A program made the translations under genes and the position numbers. DNA of 64,000 nt. Origin: Lachnospiraceae bacterium (GTDB lineage Bacteria; Bacillota; Clostridia; Lachnospirales; Lachnospiraceae). The notes beneath the pieces were generated by a model that was not told where the DNA came from, did no database searches, and was given only the letters and a program-made list of their open reading frames with translations. The stretch covers positions 186,001 to 250,000 of the forward strand of contig SVDM01000001.1 of the NCBI GenBank assembly GCA_015058015.1. The letters are read 5' to 3'. Positions 16,920 to 25,990 of the stretch are shown piece after piece. The stretch's first letter is position 1. The number at the start of each line of letters is the position of its first letter.

Positions 16920-18203
16920 ATGTTACTAATTAAGAAGGGAAGAGTTATTAATCCCGCCACCGGAGTAAATGACGTATTGGACGTACTTATTGAAGACGGT
17001 ATCGTAACAGTTATGGAGCGTGATATTAAGCGGCCTGACTGCAGGGTAATTGATGCATCAGGCTGTTTTGTTATGCCCGGATTTATCGATCTGCACGTTC
17101 ATCTTCGTACCCCGGGGCAGGAGTACAAGGAGGATATGGTAAGCGGCACAAAAGCTGCTGCCAAAGGCGGAGTGACCACAGTGGTTGCCATGCCTAATAC
17201 CAAACCGGTGGTTGGTACCGCCGAGACGGTTAATTGGATTAAGAACAAGGCAAAAGAGGATGCTTTGGTAAATGTCTGTGTTGTGGGTTGCATTACCAAA
17301 GACATGGCAGGAAAAGAGCTGTCCGATATAGAAGCCATGATAGACGCCGGAATATGTGCTCTTAGCGAAGACGGCAAATCTGTTATGGATTCCGGATTAT
17401 ATCGCAAGGCCATGAAGATAGCGGCAAAAAGGGGTATACCCGTACTTGCCCACTGCGAGGATATTAATCTGGTGGAAGGCGGGGTAATGAACCTTGATGA
17501 GAATTCCAAGCGTTTAGGCTTACAGGGAATAAGTAATGCGGTGGAAGATATAATTGCCGCAAGGGATATACTTATTGCAAAGGAAACGGGGGCTAAGCTT
17601 CACCTTTGTCACTGTTCCACAAAGCTTAGCGCTGAGATGATAAGAAAGGCGGTATCTGATGGCGTGGATGTCAGTGGCGAAGTATGTCCTCATCATTTTA
17701 CTCTGACATCGGATGATATTAAGACCAATGATTCGGCATATAAGATGAATCCACCCCTTAGAGGAAGGGAAGATAAGGAAGCTCTTATTGCAGGATTAAA
17801 GAATAATATATTTAACATTATATCCACGGACCATGCACCTCATTCTGCTGAGGAGAAAGCAAAGCCCATGGAAGAGGCACCCTTTGGTATCGTTGGACTT
17901 GAGACCAGCGCGGCTCTTACCTATACAGAGTTGGTGGATAAGGGCATCATAAGTATATCCGATATGGTCATGAAGATGAGTACCAATCCCGCAGGGGTTC
18001 TTGGAATTGATAAGGGGGATATAAGCCCCGGCCATGTGGCAGATATTGTTATATTTGACCCTCAGGCGGAATATACCATAGATAAAGAATCCTTTGTGTC
18101 CAAGGGAAAGAATACTCCCTTTGACGGACGAAGGGTAAAGGGTAGAGTAGAAGTTACCGTGGTAGGCGGTAAAGTAGTATATGAAAGAGGAGAGTTTGTA
18201 TGA
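16920..18203 (+). CDS. pyrC: Dihydroorotase
   Basis: 427 residues; cyclises N-carbamoyl-aspartate to dihydroorotate in pyrimidine synthesis. The metal motif GFIDLHVHLRTPGQEYKED is at about residues 56-74, LCHCSTKLSAE and CPHHFTL follow, and ISTDHAPHS supplies the catalytic Asp. GAGGAAA precedes the ATG. The gene overlaps pyrF by four bases (ATGA). No PyrR-type attenuator is visible upstream, where only about 20 bases separate it from the PilZ gene. Confidence 0.96.
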   Translation: MLLIKKGRVINPATGVNDVLDVLIEDGIVTVMERDIKRPDCRVIDASGCFVMPGFIDLHVHLRTPGQEYKEDMVSGTKAAAKGGVTTVVAMPNTKPVVGTAETVNWIKNKAKEDALVNVCVVGCITKDMAGKELSDIEAMIDAGICALSEDGKSVMDSGLYRKAMKIAAKRGIPVLAHCEDINLVEGGVMNLDENSKRLGLQGISNAVEDIIAARDILIAKETGAKLHLCHCSTKLSAEMIRKAVSDGVDVSGEVCPHHFTLTSDDIKTNDSAYKMNPPLRGREDKEALIAGLKNNIFNIISTDHAPHSAEEKAKPMEEAPFGIVGLETSAALTYTELVDKGIISISDMVMKMSTNPAGVLGIDKGDISPGHVADIVIFDPQAEYTIDKESFVSKGKNTPFDGRRVKGRVEVTVVGGKVVYERGEFV

Positions 18204-19123
18204 TTAACAACTTGATTAATAAGATAAAGGATACCAAGGCTCCTATATGTGTGGGACTTGACCCTAAGCTTGATTTTATTCCGGATCATATTAAGAACAA
18301 GGCTTTTGAGGCTAAGGGAATGAACCTTGAGGGCGCCGCCAAGGCTGTGGTGGACTTCAACAAGGGAATAATCGACATGGTATGGGACCTTATTCCTGCA
18401 GTTAAGCCTCAGATTGCCATGTATGAGCAGTTCGGGATTCCCGGGTTGGAGGCCTTTAACGAGACTGTAGCCTATGCCAGGGAAAAGGGACTTGTAATTA
18501 TCGGTGATATTAAAAGAGGAGATATCGGTTCCACATCGGAAGCCTATGCTGTGGGGCATCTGGGTAAGGTAACCATCGGAGATAATTCTTTTTCGGGCTT
18601 TGAGGAAGACTTTGTTACAGTTAATCCTTATCTTGGAAGCGACGGAGTAAAGCCTTTTATAGATGTGTGCAAAGAGGAAAAGAAGGGTATCTTTGTTCTT
18701 GTTAAGACTTCTAATCCTTCAAGCGGTGAATTCCAGGATCGTCTCTCTGATGGCAAGCCTATATATGAGTATGTGGCTGAAATGGTTGACACCTGGGGCG
18801 CTGACCATATGGGTAATGACTACAGTTATGTAGGCGCTGTTGTGGGAGCTACTTATCCGGAGATTGGCAAAAAGCTTAGAAAGCTTATGCCAAAGAGTTA
18901 TATATTAGTGCCGGGTTACGGGGCCCAGGGAGGTAAAGGCGCTGACCTGGTGGATTACTTTAATGAAGACGGATTAGGCGCCATTGTTAACTCTTCAAGA
19001 GGAATCATTGCGGCATATAAGCAGGAGAAATACGATGTTTACGGCGAAGCTGATTACGCCGGAGCTGCCAGAGCAGCCGTTATAGATATGATTGAAGATA
19101 TAAATGGTGCCCTGGGAGTATAG
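18200..19123 (+). CDS. pyrF: Orotidine 5'-phosphate decarboxylase (type 2)
   Basis: 307 residues, the longer type 2 form. It decarboxylates OMP to UMP. Near the start is ICVGLDPKLDFIP, and the catalytic signature IGDIKRGDIGSTSEAYA lies at about residues 96-112. Translation is coupled to pyrC through the ATGA overlap. Confidence 0.96.
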   Translation: MINNLINKIKDTKAPICVGLDPKLDFIPDHIKNKAFEAKGMNLEGAAKAVVDFNKGIIDMVWDLIPAVKPQIAMYEQFGIPGLEAFNETVAYAREKGLVIIGDIKRGDIGSTSEAYAVGHLGKVTIGDNSFSGFEEDFVTVNPYLGSDGVKPFIDVCKEEKKGIFVLVKTSNPSSGEFQDRLSDGKPIYEYVAEMVDTWGADHMGNDYSYVGAVVGATYPEIGKKLRKLMPKSYILVPGYGAQGGKGADLVDYFNEDGLGAIVNSSRGIIAAYKQEKYDVYGEADYAGAARAAVIDMIEDINGALGV

Positions 19124-19137
19124 ATTTGGAGGTTATT

Positions 19138-19902
19138 ATGGCTAAAGCATATACCAAGGCTTTTGTGCTGAGCCGGGAGATGATTGCAAAGGACATATAC
19201 AGTATGTGGATTAAGGCCCCATCTGTGGCAGAATGTGCCCTTCCCGGTCAATTTGTGAATATATTTACGGGAGATGCTTCCATGCTTCTTCCAAGACCCA
19301 TAAGTATCTGTGAGATAAGCAAGAAAGAGGGAACTTTAAGATTCGTATACCGCATAGCAGGTAAGGGAACAGCTAAACTGGCCACTCTTGGTTCAGGTGA
19401 TGAGGTTACCATTTTAGGACCTCTTGGCAACGGATTTCCCCTTATCTTGGGTAAAAAGGCTTTGCTTATTGGAGGAGGTATAGGAGTGCCTCCTATGTTG
19501 GAGTTGGCCAAATCTTTGGACAATCCTATTATAGTAGCGGGCTATCGTGATGAAATCTTCTTAAAGCGGGAGTTATCTGCTGCCGGAGAACTTCATATTG
19601 CTACAGAAAGCGGCATCATAGGAACCAAAGGTAATGTCATGGATGCCATTGAAGCAGAGAGTATAGAGGCAGATGTTATATATGCCTGCGGACCTTTGGT
19701 AATGCTGTCGGCGGTTAAAGCCTATGCTAAGAAAAAAGGCATTAAGGCATACATTTCCTTAGAAGAAAGAATGGCTTGTGGAATAGGTGCCTGTCTGGGA
19801 TGCGTATGCAAGACTACGAAAAAGGACCATCATACCAATGTTAATAATACGAGAATATGTACGGAAGGCCCCGTATTTGATGCTGAGGAGGTGGAGATTT
19901 AA
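19138..19902 (+). CDS. pyrK: Dihydroorotate dehydrogenase electron-transfer subunit
   Basis: 254 residues from ATG 19138, with GGAGG just upstream; the frame extends to a TTG at 19126 inside that site. Order of domains: FAD-binding (LPGQFVNIF, LLPRPISICEI), NAD-binding (LLIGGGIGVPPMLELAK) and a C-terminal 2Fe-2S loop CGIGACLGCVCKT with a later CTEGP cysteine. It passes electrons from PyrD to NAD. Its stop overlaps the pyrD start (TAATG). Confidence 0.96.
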   Translation: MAKAYTKAFVLSREMIAKDIYSMWIKAPSVAECALPGQFVNIFTGDASMLLPRPISICEISKKEGTLRFVYRIAGKGTAKLATLGSGDEVTILGPLGNGFPLILGKKALLIGGGIGVPPMLELAKSLDNPIIVAGYRDEIFLKRELSAAGELHIATESGIIGTKGNVMDAIEAESIEADVIYACGPLVMLSAVKAYAKKKGIKAYISLEERMACGIGACLGCVCKTTKKDHHTNVNNTRICTEGPVFDAEEVEI

Positions 19903-20804
19903 TGAATACCAAGGTTAGTATTGCGGGAGTTGAATTTAAGAATCCCGTGACTACGGCTTCGGGGACATTTGCCTCCGGAAAAGAATATGGAGATTTCGTT
20001 GATTTAAGTAAGCTTGGAGCTGTTACCACCAAGGGTGTTGCCAATGTGCCCTGGCCCGGGAATCCAACTCCCAGAGTGGCTGAAGTCTACGGAGGAATGC
20101 TCAATGCCATAGGGTTGCAGAATCCGGGGATTGAGGTGTTTAAGGAGAGGGACATACCCTTCCTTAGGAGATACGACACTAAGATTATTGTAAATGTATG
20201 CGGACATACCACTGAAGAATACATTGATTGCGTAGAGAAGCTATCTGACTGTGATGTGGATATGTTGGAGATTAATATTTCCTGTCCCAATGTAAAAGAG
20301 GGGGGCATTGCCTTCGGACAAGACCCTAAGGCTGTGGAGGCTATCACCAAAGAGGTGAAGTCCCATGCCAAGCAGCCGGTTATTATGAAGCTTTCCCCCA
20401 ATGTAACGGATATTACCGTGATGGCCAAAGCGGCGGAAGCCGGCGGATGTGACGGTTTATCTCTTATTAATACTCTAACGGGTATGAAGATTGATATTAA
20501 CAAACGCCAATTTGTATTGGCCAACAAAACCGGCGGAATGTCAGGTCCCGCCATTAAACCGGTAGCTGTCAGGATGGTATATCAGGTGGCCAATGCTGTG
20601 TCGGTACCCATTATCGGAATGGGTGGTATCAGTAATGCCGATGATGCTATAGAGTTCCTATTAGCAGGTGCTACCATGGTTTCCGTGGGAACGGCTAATT
20701 TCATTAATCCTTATACCACGGTTGAAATCGTTAAAGGTATTGAGAAGTACTTATCAGACAACAACTTCAGTGATGTAAATGATATTATCGGTATTGTAAA
20801 GTAG
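19902..20804 (+). CDS. pyrD: Dihydroorotate dehydrogenase catalytic subunit (class 1B)
   Basis: 300 residues; oxidises dihydroorotate to orotate using FMN. NPVTTASGTFASGKEY is near the N terminus, the active-site loop EINISCPNVKEGG at about residues 121-133 has the class 1B catalytic Cys, and IGMGGISNADDAIEFLLAGA is the phosphate-binding part. The one-base overlap with pyrK and its presence mark the NAD-linked PyrDK enzyme. Confidence 0.96.
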   Translation: MNTKVSIAGVEFKNPVTTASGTFASGKEYGDFVDLSKLGAVTTKGVANVPWPGNPTPRVAEVYGGMLNAIGLQNPGIEVFKERDIPFLRRYDTKIIVNVCGHTTEEYIDCVEKLSDCDVDMLEINISCPNVKEGGIAFGQDPKAVEAITKEVKSHAKQPVIMKLSPNVTDITVMAKAAEAGGCDGLSLINTLTGMKIDINKRQFVLANKTGGMSGPAIKPVAVRMVYQVANAVSVPIIGMGGISNADDAIEFLLAGATMVSVGTANFINPYTTVEIVKGIEKYLSDNNFSDVNDIIGIVK

Positions 20805-20827
20805 TGTTAGTAAGGAAGTAATTATAA

Positions 20828-21781
20828 TTGTTTGAGAATTTTTATTTTAGCTTAAGAGCCACCATGCCCCTTTTTATCATGATGGTTCTTGGCTATTTTT
20901 TAAAGCGTATCGGATTAATTAACAAAGAGGGAACCAAGTCCCTTAATTTACTGGTTTTCAGGGTGTTTTTGCCATTGTTGTTGTTTAAGGATCTTGCAGA
21001 ACAGGATTTTTATTCCATGTGGGACACCACCTTTGTGGTATTTTGCTTTGTGGCAACCATAATAAGTATCGGTATTGCAGCTATGTTTAGCCATATCAGC
21101 AAAAACCGTAAGGACAGGGGAGAGATTATCCAGGCTTCATACAGAAGTGCAGCGGCAACCCTTGGAATTGCCTTTATGGCAAATATCTATAATGATGTAT
21201 CCATGGTGGCTCTTATGATTATCGGATCCGTGCCATTATATAATATTGCGGCGGTAATAGTGCTTTCTGTCACATCACCGGATAATGATGCTTTAAAAGA
21301 CAAGAAAGAACTGGCAAAAAAGACCATGTTTTCAATTATCACCAACCCTATTCTTATAGGAGTTGTCCTTGGAACGTTGGGGTCTTTGATGCACCTGCAG
21401 TTAACACCTATAGTGGGCAAGACCGTGAATTCATTAGCGGCTGTTGCATCACCCCTGGCTTTGATAGCCCTTGGTTCATCCTTCAAGTTCGACGATTTGA
21501 AGGCCAAGTACAAGCCGGTGCTTTTGGTTATTTTTAATAAGTTGTTTTTGTTCTGCGTGATATTCCTTCCTTTGGGAATATATCTGGGATTCAGGAACGA
21601 GAAACTGGTGGCGGCCCTTATTATGCTTGGCAGTGCCTCTACAAGCTCTTGCTATGTTATGTCAAAAAGTATGGGTCATGAGGGAATCATATCATCGGCT
21701 GCGGTTATGATAGGAACTCTTTTAAGCTCCGCTACGCTTACATTCTGGTTATTTGCTCTAAAGAGCATGGGATTCATATAA
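20828..21781 (+). CDS. AEC family (auxin efflux carrier-type) membrane transporter
   Basis: 317 residues with about ten hydrophobic segments, beginning MFENFYFSLRATMPLFIMMVLGYFLKRIG from a TTG start with AAGGAAG upstream. The two-half layout and the ALGSSFKFDDLKAK and GTLLSSATL segments fit the AEC/bile acid-arsenite superfamily, whose known bacterial members export malate and other organic anions. Lying between pyrD and pyrE, it may move a pathway carboxylate, but that is inference; the family does not predict substrate. Confidence 0.85.
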   Translation: MFENFYFSLRATMPLFIMMVLGYFLKRIGLINKEGTKSLNLLVFRVFLPLLLFKDLAEQDFYSMWDTTFVVFCFVATIISIGIAAMFSHISKNRKDRGEIIQASYRSAAATLGIAFMANIYNDVSMVALMIIGSVPLYNIAAVIVLSVTSPDNDALKDKKELAKKTMFSIITNPILIGVVLGTLGSLMHLQLTPIVGKTVNSLAAVASPLALIALGSSFKFDDLKAKYKPVLLVIFNKLFLFCVIFLPLGIYLGFRNEKLVAALIMLGSASTSSCYVMSKSMGHEGIISSAAVMIGTLLSSATLTFWLFALKSMGFI

Positions 21782-21842
21782 AATCGCAATAATATCAGCT
21801 TTTTCGATGCCTTATTTGTGGAATATTTTGGGATGGGGTCAA

Positions 21843-21871
21843 TTGAAAAGATTCGGGATATATGCTACACT
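21843..21871 (+). promoter_or_regulatory. Internal promoter upstream of pyrE
   Basis: TTGAAA (21843-21848), 17-bp spacer, TACACT (21866-21871) in the 122-base gap after the AEC gene. Confidence 0.6.
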
Positions 21872-21903
21872 TTTAGAGTATTTTTATAGTCAGGAGAAAA
21901 AGT

Positions 21904-22578
21904 ATGGAACAATACAAGCAGGAATTTATTGAATTTATGATAGATTGCGAAGTTTTAAAATTCGGTGACTTCGTAACAAAGAGTGGAAGAAAGACTCCTT
22001 TCTTCGTTAATACCGGCTTTTACAGAAGCGGCAGTCAGCTTGCCAAACTCGGCAAGTATTATGCCAAAGCCATTAAAGAGGCCTTCGGACTTGACTTTGA
22101 TATTCTCTTCGGACCGGCATATAAAGGTATCCCCTTGACGGTTACCACATCAGTTGCCATAGCAGAAGAGTATGATAAGGATATTAAATATTGCTCTAAC
22201 CGTAAGGAAGTAAAAGACCACGGTGACAAGGGCATCTTGCTGGGAAGCCCCATTACAGACGGGGATAAGGTGGTCATCATTGAAGATGTAACCACTGCCG
22301 GAACTTCCATAAGAGAGACTCTGCCCATCATCAAGGCTCAGGGAGATGTGGATGTTTTGGGCCTGGTGGTTTCCGTAGACAGAATGGAGAGGGGAACCGG
22401 CAAAAAGAGTGCTTTAGCTGAGATTGAAGAAAATTTTGGCTTTAAGACAACGGCTATTGTTACTATGGCAGAAGTTATAGAGCATCTGTATAACAAGCCT
22501 TACAAGGGTAAGATTATCATTGATGATACCTTGAAAGCGGCTATAGATGCGTATTATAAGGAATATGGTGTTCAATAA
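21904..22578 (+). CDS. pyrE: Orotate phosphoribosyltransferase
   Basis: 224 residues; joins orotate and PRPP to give OMP. The PRPP-binding motif VVIIEDVTTAGTSIRE lies at about residues 121-136, and FGPAYKGIPLT and NRKEVKDHGDKG are typical of OPRTase. CAGGAGA is upstream. It has its own promoter, so it can be expressed apart from pyrCFKD. Confidence 0.95.
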   Translation: MEQYKQEFIEFMIDCEVLKFGDFVTKSGRKTPFFVNTGFYRSGSQLAKLGKYYAKAIKEAFGLDFDILFGPAYKGIPLTVTTSVAIAEEYDKDIKYCSNRKEVKDHGDKGILLGSPITDGDKVVIIEDVTTAGTSIRETLPIIKAQGDVDVLGLVVSVDRMERGTGKKSALAEIEENFGFKTTAIVTMAEVIEHLYNKPYKGKIIIDDTLKAAIDAYYKEYGVQ

Positions 22579-22600
22579 AATAATAGAAAAGGGGAATACT

Positions 22601-22771
22601 ATGGAGAACGATGTAAAGACTTTTGAGAGATTACACAAAAAGCTTACTTTAACAGGAACTGCCAATATTATAGTAGGTGTTTTGTCTATTGTATTTGGTG
22701 TAGCCTGCGGTGTTATGTCTTTGATTTGCGGGGCTAAGCTTCTTGGCACAAGAAGTAAACTATTATTTTAG
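22601..22771 (+). CDS. Small membrane protein, 56 residues
   Basis: Start at ATG 22601 with AAAAGGGG nine bases upstream. Residues 1-15 are charged, about 17-45 form one or two hydrophobic helices (GTANIIVGVLSIVFGVACGV), and the tail is LGTRSKLLF. I do not recognise a family. It follows pyrE by 22 bases and precedes another small membrane protein by 14, so co-transcription is likely. Confidence 0.6.
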   Translation: MENDVKTFERLHKKLTLTGTANIIVGVLSIVFGVACGVMSLICGAKLLGTRSKLLF

Positions 22772-22785
22772 GAATAAGAGTTAGA

Positions 22786-23115
22786 ATGAGACTTTCGAGA
22801 AGACGTAGAGAGATTAAACTTGTTACAATTAAAGAGAATGAAGATGGAATCGTGGCATTTGCAAGTGGTGTAATATCTGCGATTTCATTTGTTGTGCTCG
22901 TACTTGTATCCTTTGCCCAGGGCGGCAAGAGTAATGCGGGCATTGGACTTATAGGCCTGTTTTCCTTGATTTTTGCTATAGTGGGATTGGTATATGGTAC
23001 CCTCAATATCAAAAAAGGAGACAGGACCTTTTTTTTCACCAAGGCAGGCTTCTTTATTAATGTGATTATGGTTTTGCTTTGGGTGATTATTTTGATTTTC
23101 GGACTATATAACTAG
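22786..23115 (+). CDS. Three-helix membrane protein of unknown function
   Basis: 109 residues: a basic start (RLSRRRREIKLVTIKENEDG) followed by three transmembrane segments at about 23-46, 53-72 and 84-107. The layout fits a clostridial small-membrane family that I believe is DUF6142, but this was not checked. It overlaps the start of the aminopeptidase gene by one base. Confidence 0.7.
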   Translation: MRLSRRRREIKLVTIKENEDGIVAFASGVISAISFVVLVLVSFAQGGKSNAGIGLIGLFSLIFAIVGLVYGTLNIKKGDRTFFFTKAGFFINVIMVLLWVIILIFGLYN

Positions 23116-25217
23116 TGGAGAGACTACGAGAGACTATGGACTATAGAGAAAAGTTTAAAGACAGCAACGATAGTATAAGGGAGAGGTTCAGTCTGATAGA
23201 AGAAAGAATTGGGACTATCCCTTTTGAACTTGACGTTGATGACAAATATAAAGATTACTTCAAATTTGTAAGTGAATTTATAACTTCTGTAAATGTCATT
23301 GTTAATGAAAAATTAGAGGGCCGTGATTGTCTTGACCTGAGAACGCTACAGGAGAGAAATATTAAGTTTTACGATGATATAGTGCCGGAAAACTATGGTA
23401 CTTCTTATGCTAATCCTCAGTATTCATGCCGGTTATTTGGAAAGAATTTGGGTAAGTATCTGGCGTTTCTCTATACTGATATCAGAAGCATAATATGTTT
23501 TGCTTCTGAATGCAGGCTTTTTGAGGTATGTATTTATGAGGAACTGTTCGTAAGGATTTATAACATATTTGAGGAAGAGAAGAGTCCTCAGCCATCTCGC
23601 ATAAAGACTGAACTTTTCTGGTTTAACAGTGATTACTCTGATGTGTTTACGGAGAGTCTGGTTAGGGAGCAGTATGATCCTTCCATGAGTTTTGCCAGGG
23701 ATATTATACTTGAGTCTGATTTATCTAAGATTGATTACCTCTATAAATACGGCGAGTATATTTCAAGTAATGAGATTAAAATAGCGAATTTTTTGAATAA
23801 ACTTCCGGAGAAAACCATTAACCTTATGGCAGATACCATGTCGGAGGGCTATCGAAAGGGTTTTGAGCTGGCGGGAAAGGATCTTTCCAAGAAGCGATTT
23901 GTGTCAATTCATTATGCCCTGGGGTTTGAGCGTGTTATTCGAAGGGTTATTGAGAATTTTGACAATATGGGTCTTACCTCCCTTATTTTTAGGGCGCCAA
24001 TTCAAAGTCAGTCCAGAAACAGGATAAGCTCGGTGGGATTCTATTCCTCTTCACCGAACCGTCAATATGACTATGACCATAAGGACGATTTTTCCTTATA
24101 TTTTGATAATAACTATATACAGCGTAAACTGGACTTACTTTCCTATGCATATGAGAAATACAAAGACTTTATGAAGGACTATGCGGGACCGGCAGTTTTG
24201 GAAGTCTTCGGGGAGACTCCCTTTGCACCGGTGGATTCACCTGCTGCACTCACCCTTTCGGACAATAGGAGAAAGAAGCGCCAAATCTATATAAGTAAGT
24301 CTCGTAACCTTCTTACCAAATATGTTAATTATGAAGAGCGAAGCTTTACTATTATTGCTTTTCCCACGCCGGAGATCGGGTTTTATTTCGAAGATATTTT
24401 CAAAGAGATAATAAAGATTAATACCCTTGATTATAATTTGTATAAAAATGTTCAGCAGACCATTATTGATACTCTTGATAAGTCAGAGTACGTTGAAATT
24501 AAGGGTATGGAGGGCAATGAGACCAACCTTCGGGTTGCACTTTGTAAGCTTAAAGACCCTGAGAAAGAGACTAAGTTTGAGAACTGCGTGGCAGATGTTA
24601 ATATTCCGGTTGGTGAGGTATTTACATCACCTAAGCTTAGAGGAACAAGGGGAATCCTTCATGTAAGCAAGGTTTATCTAAATAACCTGTTATTTAAGGA
24701 TCTTCGGATAGAATTAAAAAGCGGTATGATTACCGGGGCTACCTGCGCTAATTTTGAGGATGAGGAGAAGAATAAGAAGTATTTAGCCGACAACCTTCTC
24801 TTTAATCACGACACCTTGCCCATTGGTGAATTCGCAATAGGAACTAATACCACGGCATATGTGGTGGCGGAAAAATACCGTATAGGTGATAAGATGCCCA
24901 TCCTTATAGCAGAGAAGATGGGACCTCATTTCGCCATGGGTGATACATGCTATTCTTTGAATGAAGATTTGCCTGTATATAACCCTGACGGTAAAGAAAT
25001 CATCTGCAGGGATAATGAGATTACCAGAAAGTACAGAAAAAAAGATATGGCGAAGGCGTATTTCAACTGCCATACGGATATTACCATTCCTTATCGTGAA
25101 TTAGGCAGCATTACAGCTTTTGATAAGGACGGTAAGGGAACGTTAATTATATCCAAAGGACGTTTCGTCCTTCCCGGAACAGAAGAATTAAATGAGCCCT
25201 TTGAGGGGCAGGATTAG
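23115..25217 (+). CDS. M29 family aminopeptidase, long form
   Basis: 700 residues. The C-terminal 300 residues carry the metal-ligand motifs of family M29: IPVGEVFTSP, PIGEFAIGTNT, EKMGPHFAMGDTCYS and FNCHTDI. M29 enzymes such as AmpS are usually about 370-410 residues, so the first 300 residues are an extra, mostly helical region of unknown role. The start is either GTG 23115, overlapping the previous stop, or ATG 23136; neither has a clear ribosome site. It is predicted to be cytoplasmic with no signal peptide. purE follows 11 bases on, so the operon mixes peptide turnover with purine synthesis. Confidence 0.82.
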   Translation: MERLRETMDYREKFKDSNDSIRERFSLIEERIGTIPFELDVDDKYKDYFKFVSEFITSVNVIVNEKLEGRDCLDLRTLQERNIKFYDDIVPENYGTSYANPQYSCRLFGKNLGKYLAFLYTDIRSIICFASECRLFEVCIYEELFVRIYNIFEEEKSPQPSRIKTELFWFNSDYSDVFTESLVREQYDPSMSFARDIILESDLSKIDYLYKYGEYISSNEIKIANFLNKLPEKTINLMADTMSEGYRKGFELAGKDLSKKRFVSIHYALGFERVIRRVIENFDNMGLTSLIFRAPIQSQSRNRISSVGFYSSSPNRQYDYDHKDDFSLYFDNNYIQRKLDLLSYAYEKYKDFMKDYAGPAVLEVFGETPFAPVDSPAALTLSDNRRKKRQIYISKSRNLLTKYVNYEERSFTIIAFPTPEIGFYFEDIFKEIIKINTLDYNLYKNVQQTIIDTLDKSEYVEIKGMEGNETNLRVALCKLKDPEKETKFENCVADVNIPVGEVFTSPKLRGTRGILHVSKVYLNNLLFKDLRIELKSGMITGATCANFEDEEKNKKYLADNLLFNHDTLPIGEFAIGTNTTAYVVAEKYRIGDKMPILIAEKMGPHFAMGDTCYSLNEDLPVYNPDGKEIICRDNEITRKYRKKDMAKAYFNCHTDITIPYRELGSITAFDKDGKGTLIISKGRFVLPGTEELNEPFEGQD

Positions 25218-25228
25218 GAGGTTTTATT

Positions 25229-25741
25229 ATGGCACAGGTTGGTATTGTTATGGGTAGTGATTCTGATATGGCTGTTATGGCGAAAGCCGCAGATATATTA
25301 GAAGAGTTGGGTATTACTTATGAGATGACAATTATTTCGGCACACAGACAGCCGGATAAGTTCTTCGAGTATGCTAAAACAGCTGAGGATAAGGGCTTTA
25401 AAGTTATTATTGCGGGAGCAGGTATGGCAGCTCATCTGCCGGGTATGTGCGCAGCAATCTTTCCTATGCCTGTTATCGGTATTCCCATGCATACGACTTC
25501 CTTAGGCGGAAGAGATTCCTTGTATTCTATAGTTCAGATGCCTTCAGGAATTCCTGTTGCAACTGTGGCTATTAACGGTGGTGCTAATGCGGGACTGTTG
25601 GCTGCCAAGATTTTGGCTACTTCAGACAGCGCTTTGCTAGATAAGCTGAAAGCTTATTCCAAGAAGCAGGCTGAGACTGTGGAAGCTAAAGCTGATAAGC
25701 TTGATAAAATCGGTTATAAAGAGTATTTGAATTCTAAATAA
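25229..25741 (+). CDS. purE: N5-carboxyaminoimidazole ribonucleotide mutase (class I PurE)
   Basis: 170 residues; moves the carboxyl of N5-CAIR to C4. MGSDSDMAVM and ISAHRQPDKF at the N terminus, and GAGMAAHLPGM with GIPMHTTSLGGRDSLYSIVQMP, are class I signatures. AGGAGG precedes the ATG. No purK is seen here. It begins the pur run purE-purM-purN-purD. Confidence 0.96.
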   Translation: MAQVGIVMGSDSDMAVMAKAADILEELGITYEMTIISAHRQPDKFFEYAKTAEDKGFKVIIAGAGMAAHLPGMCAAIFPMPVIGIPMHTTSLGGRDSLYSIVQMPSGIPVATVAINGGANAGLLAAKILATSDSALLDKLKAYSKKQAETVEAKADKLDKIGYKEYLNSK

Positions 25742-25753
25742 TCTTATGCGAAT

Positions 25754-25919
25754 GGGTAAAAACTATTTGTTTACCGCAGACACGCTTTCGCTAAGGCTCA
25801 GAGCGTAACGGATTCTAAGTTCACCGTTTTAAAGAGTATGGTAATCGAATAATTTGTGTACGGTTCACTAAGAACCGACGTCTTCGATTGTCTGCTTGCA
25901 AATAAATAGTTTTCACCCC
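25754..25919. repeat. Branched palindromic element 3 (between purE and purM)
   Basis: Arms of about 30 nt at 25754-25782 and 25889-25919 pair (GGGTAAAAACTATTTGTTTAC... against its inverse). Inside lie CGGTTC/GAACCG (25861-25877), AACGG/CCGTT (about 25807-25828) and AATCGAA/TTCGATT (25843-25889). The core GACACGCTTTCGCT (25779-25792) matches that of elements 2 and 4. No ORF of note is inside. Confidence 0.75.
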
Positions 25920-25990
25920 TATATAGATTAGTGAGTATAGTTATAAATTTGTTTTGAATTTAGTTGAATAATACATGAGAGGTGCGAAGT

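Noticed and set aside
25742-25990. Purine (guanine) riboswitch or ZTP riboswitch before purM
   Set aside because: The sequence folds as palindromic element 3; conserved aptamer loops of these classes are absent and there is no terminator.
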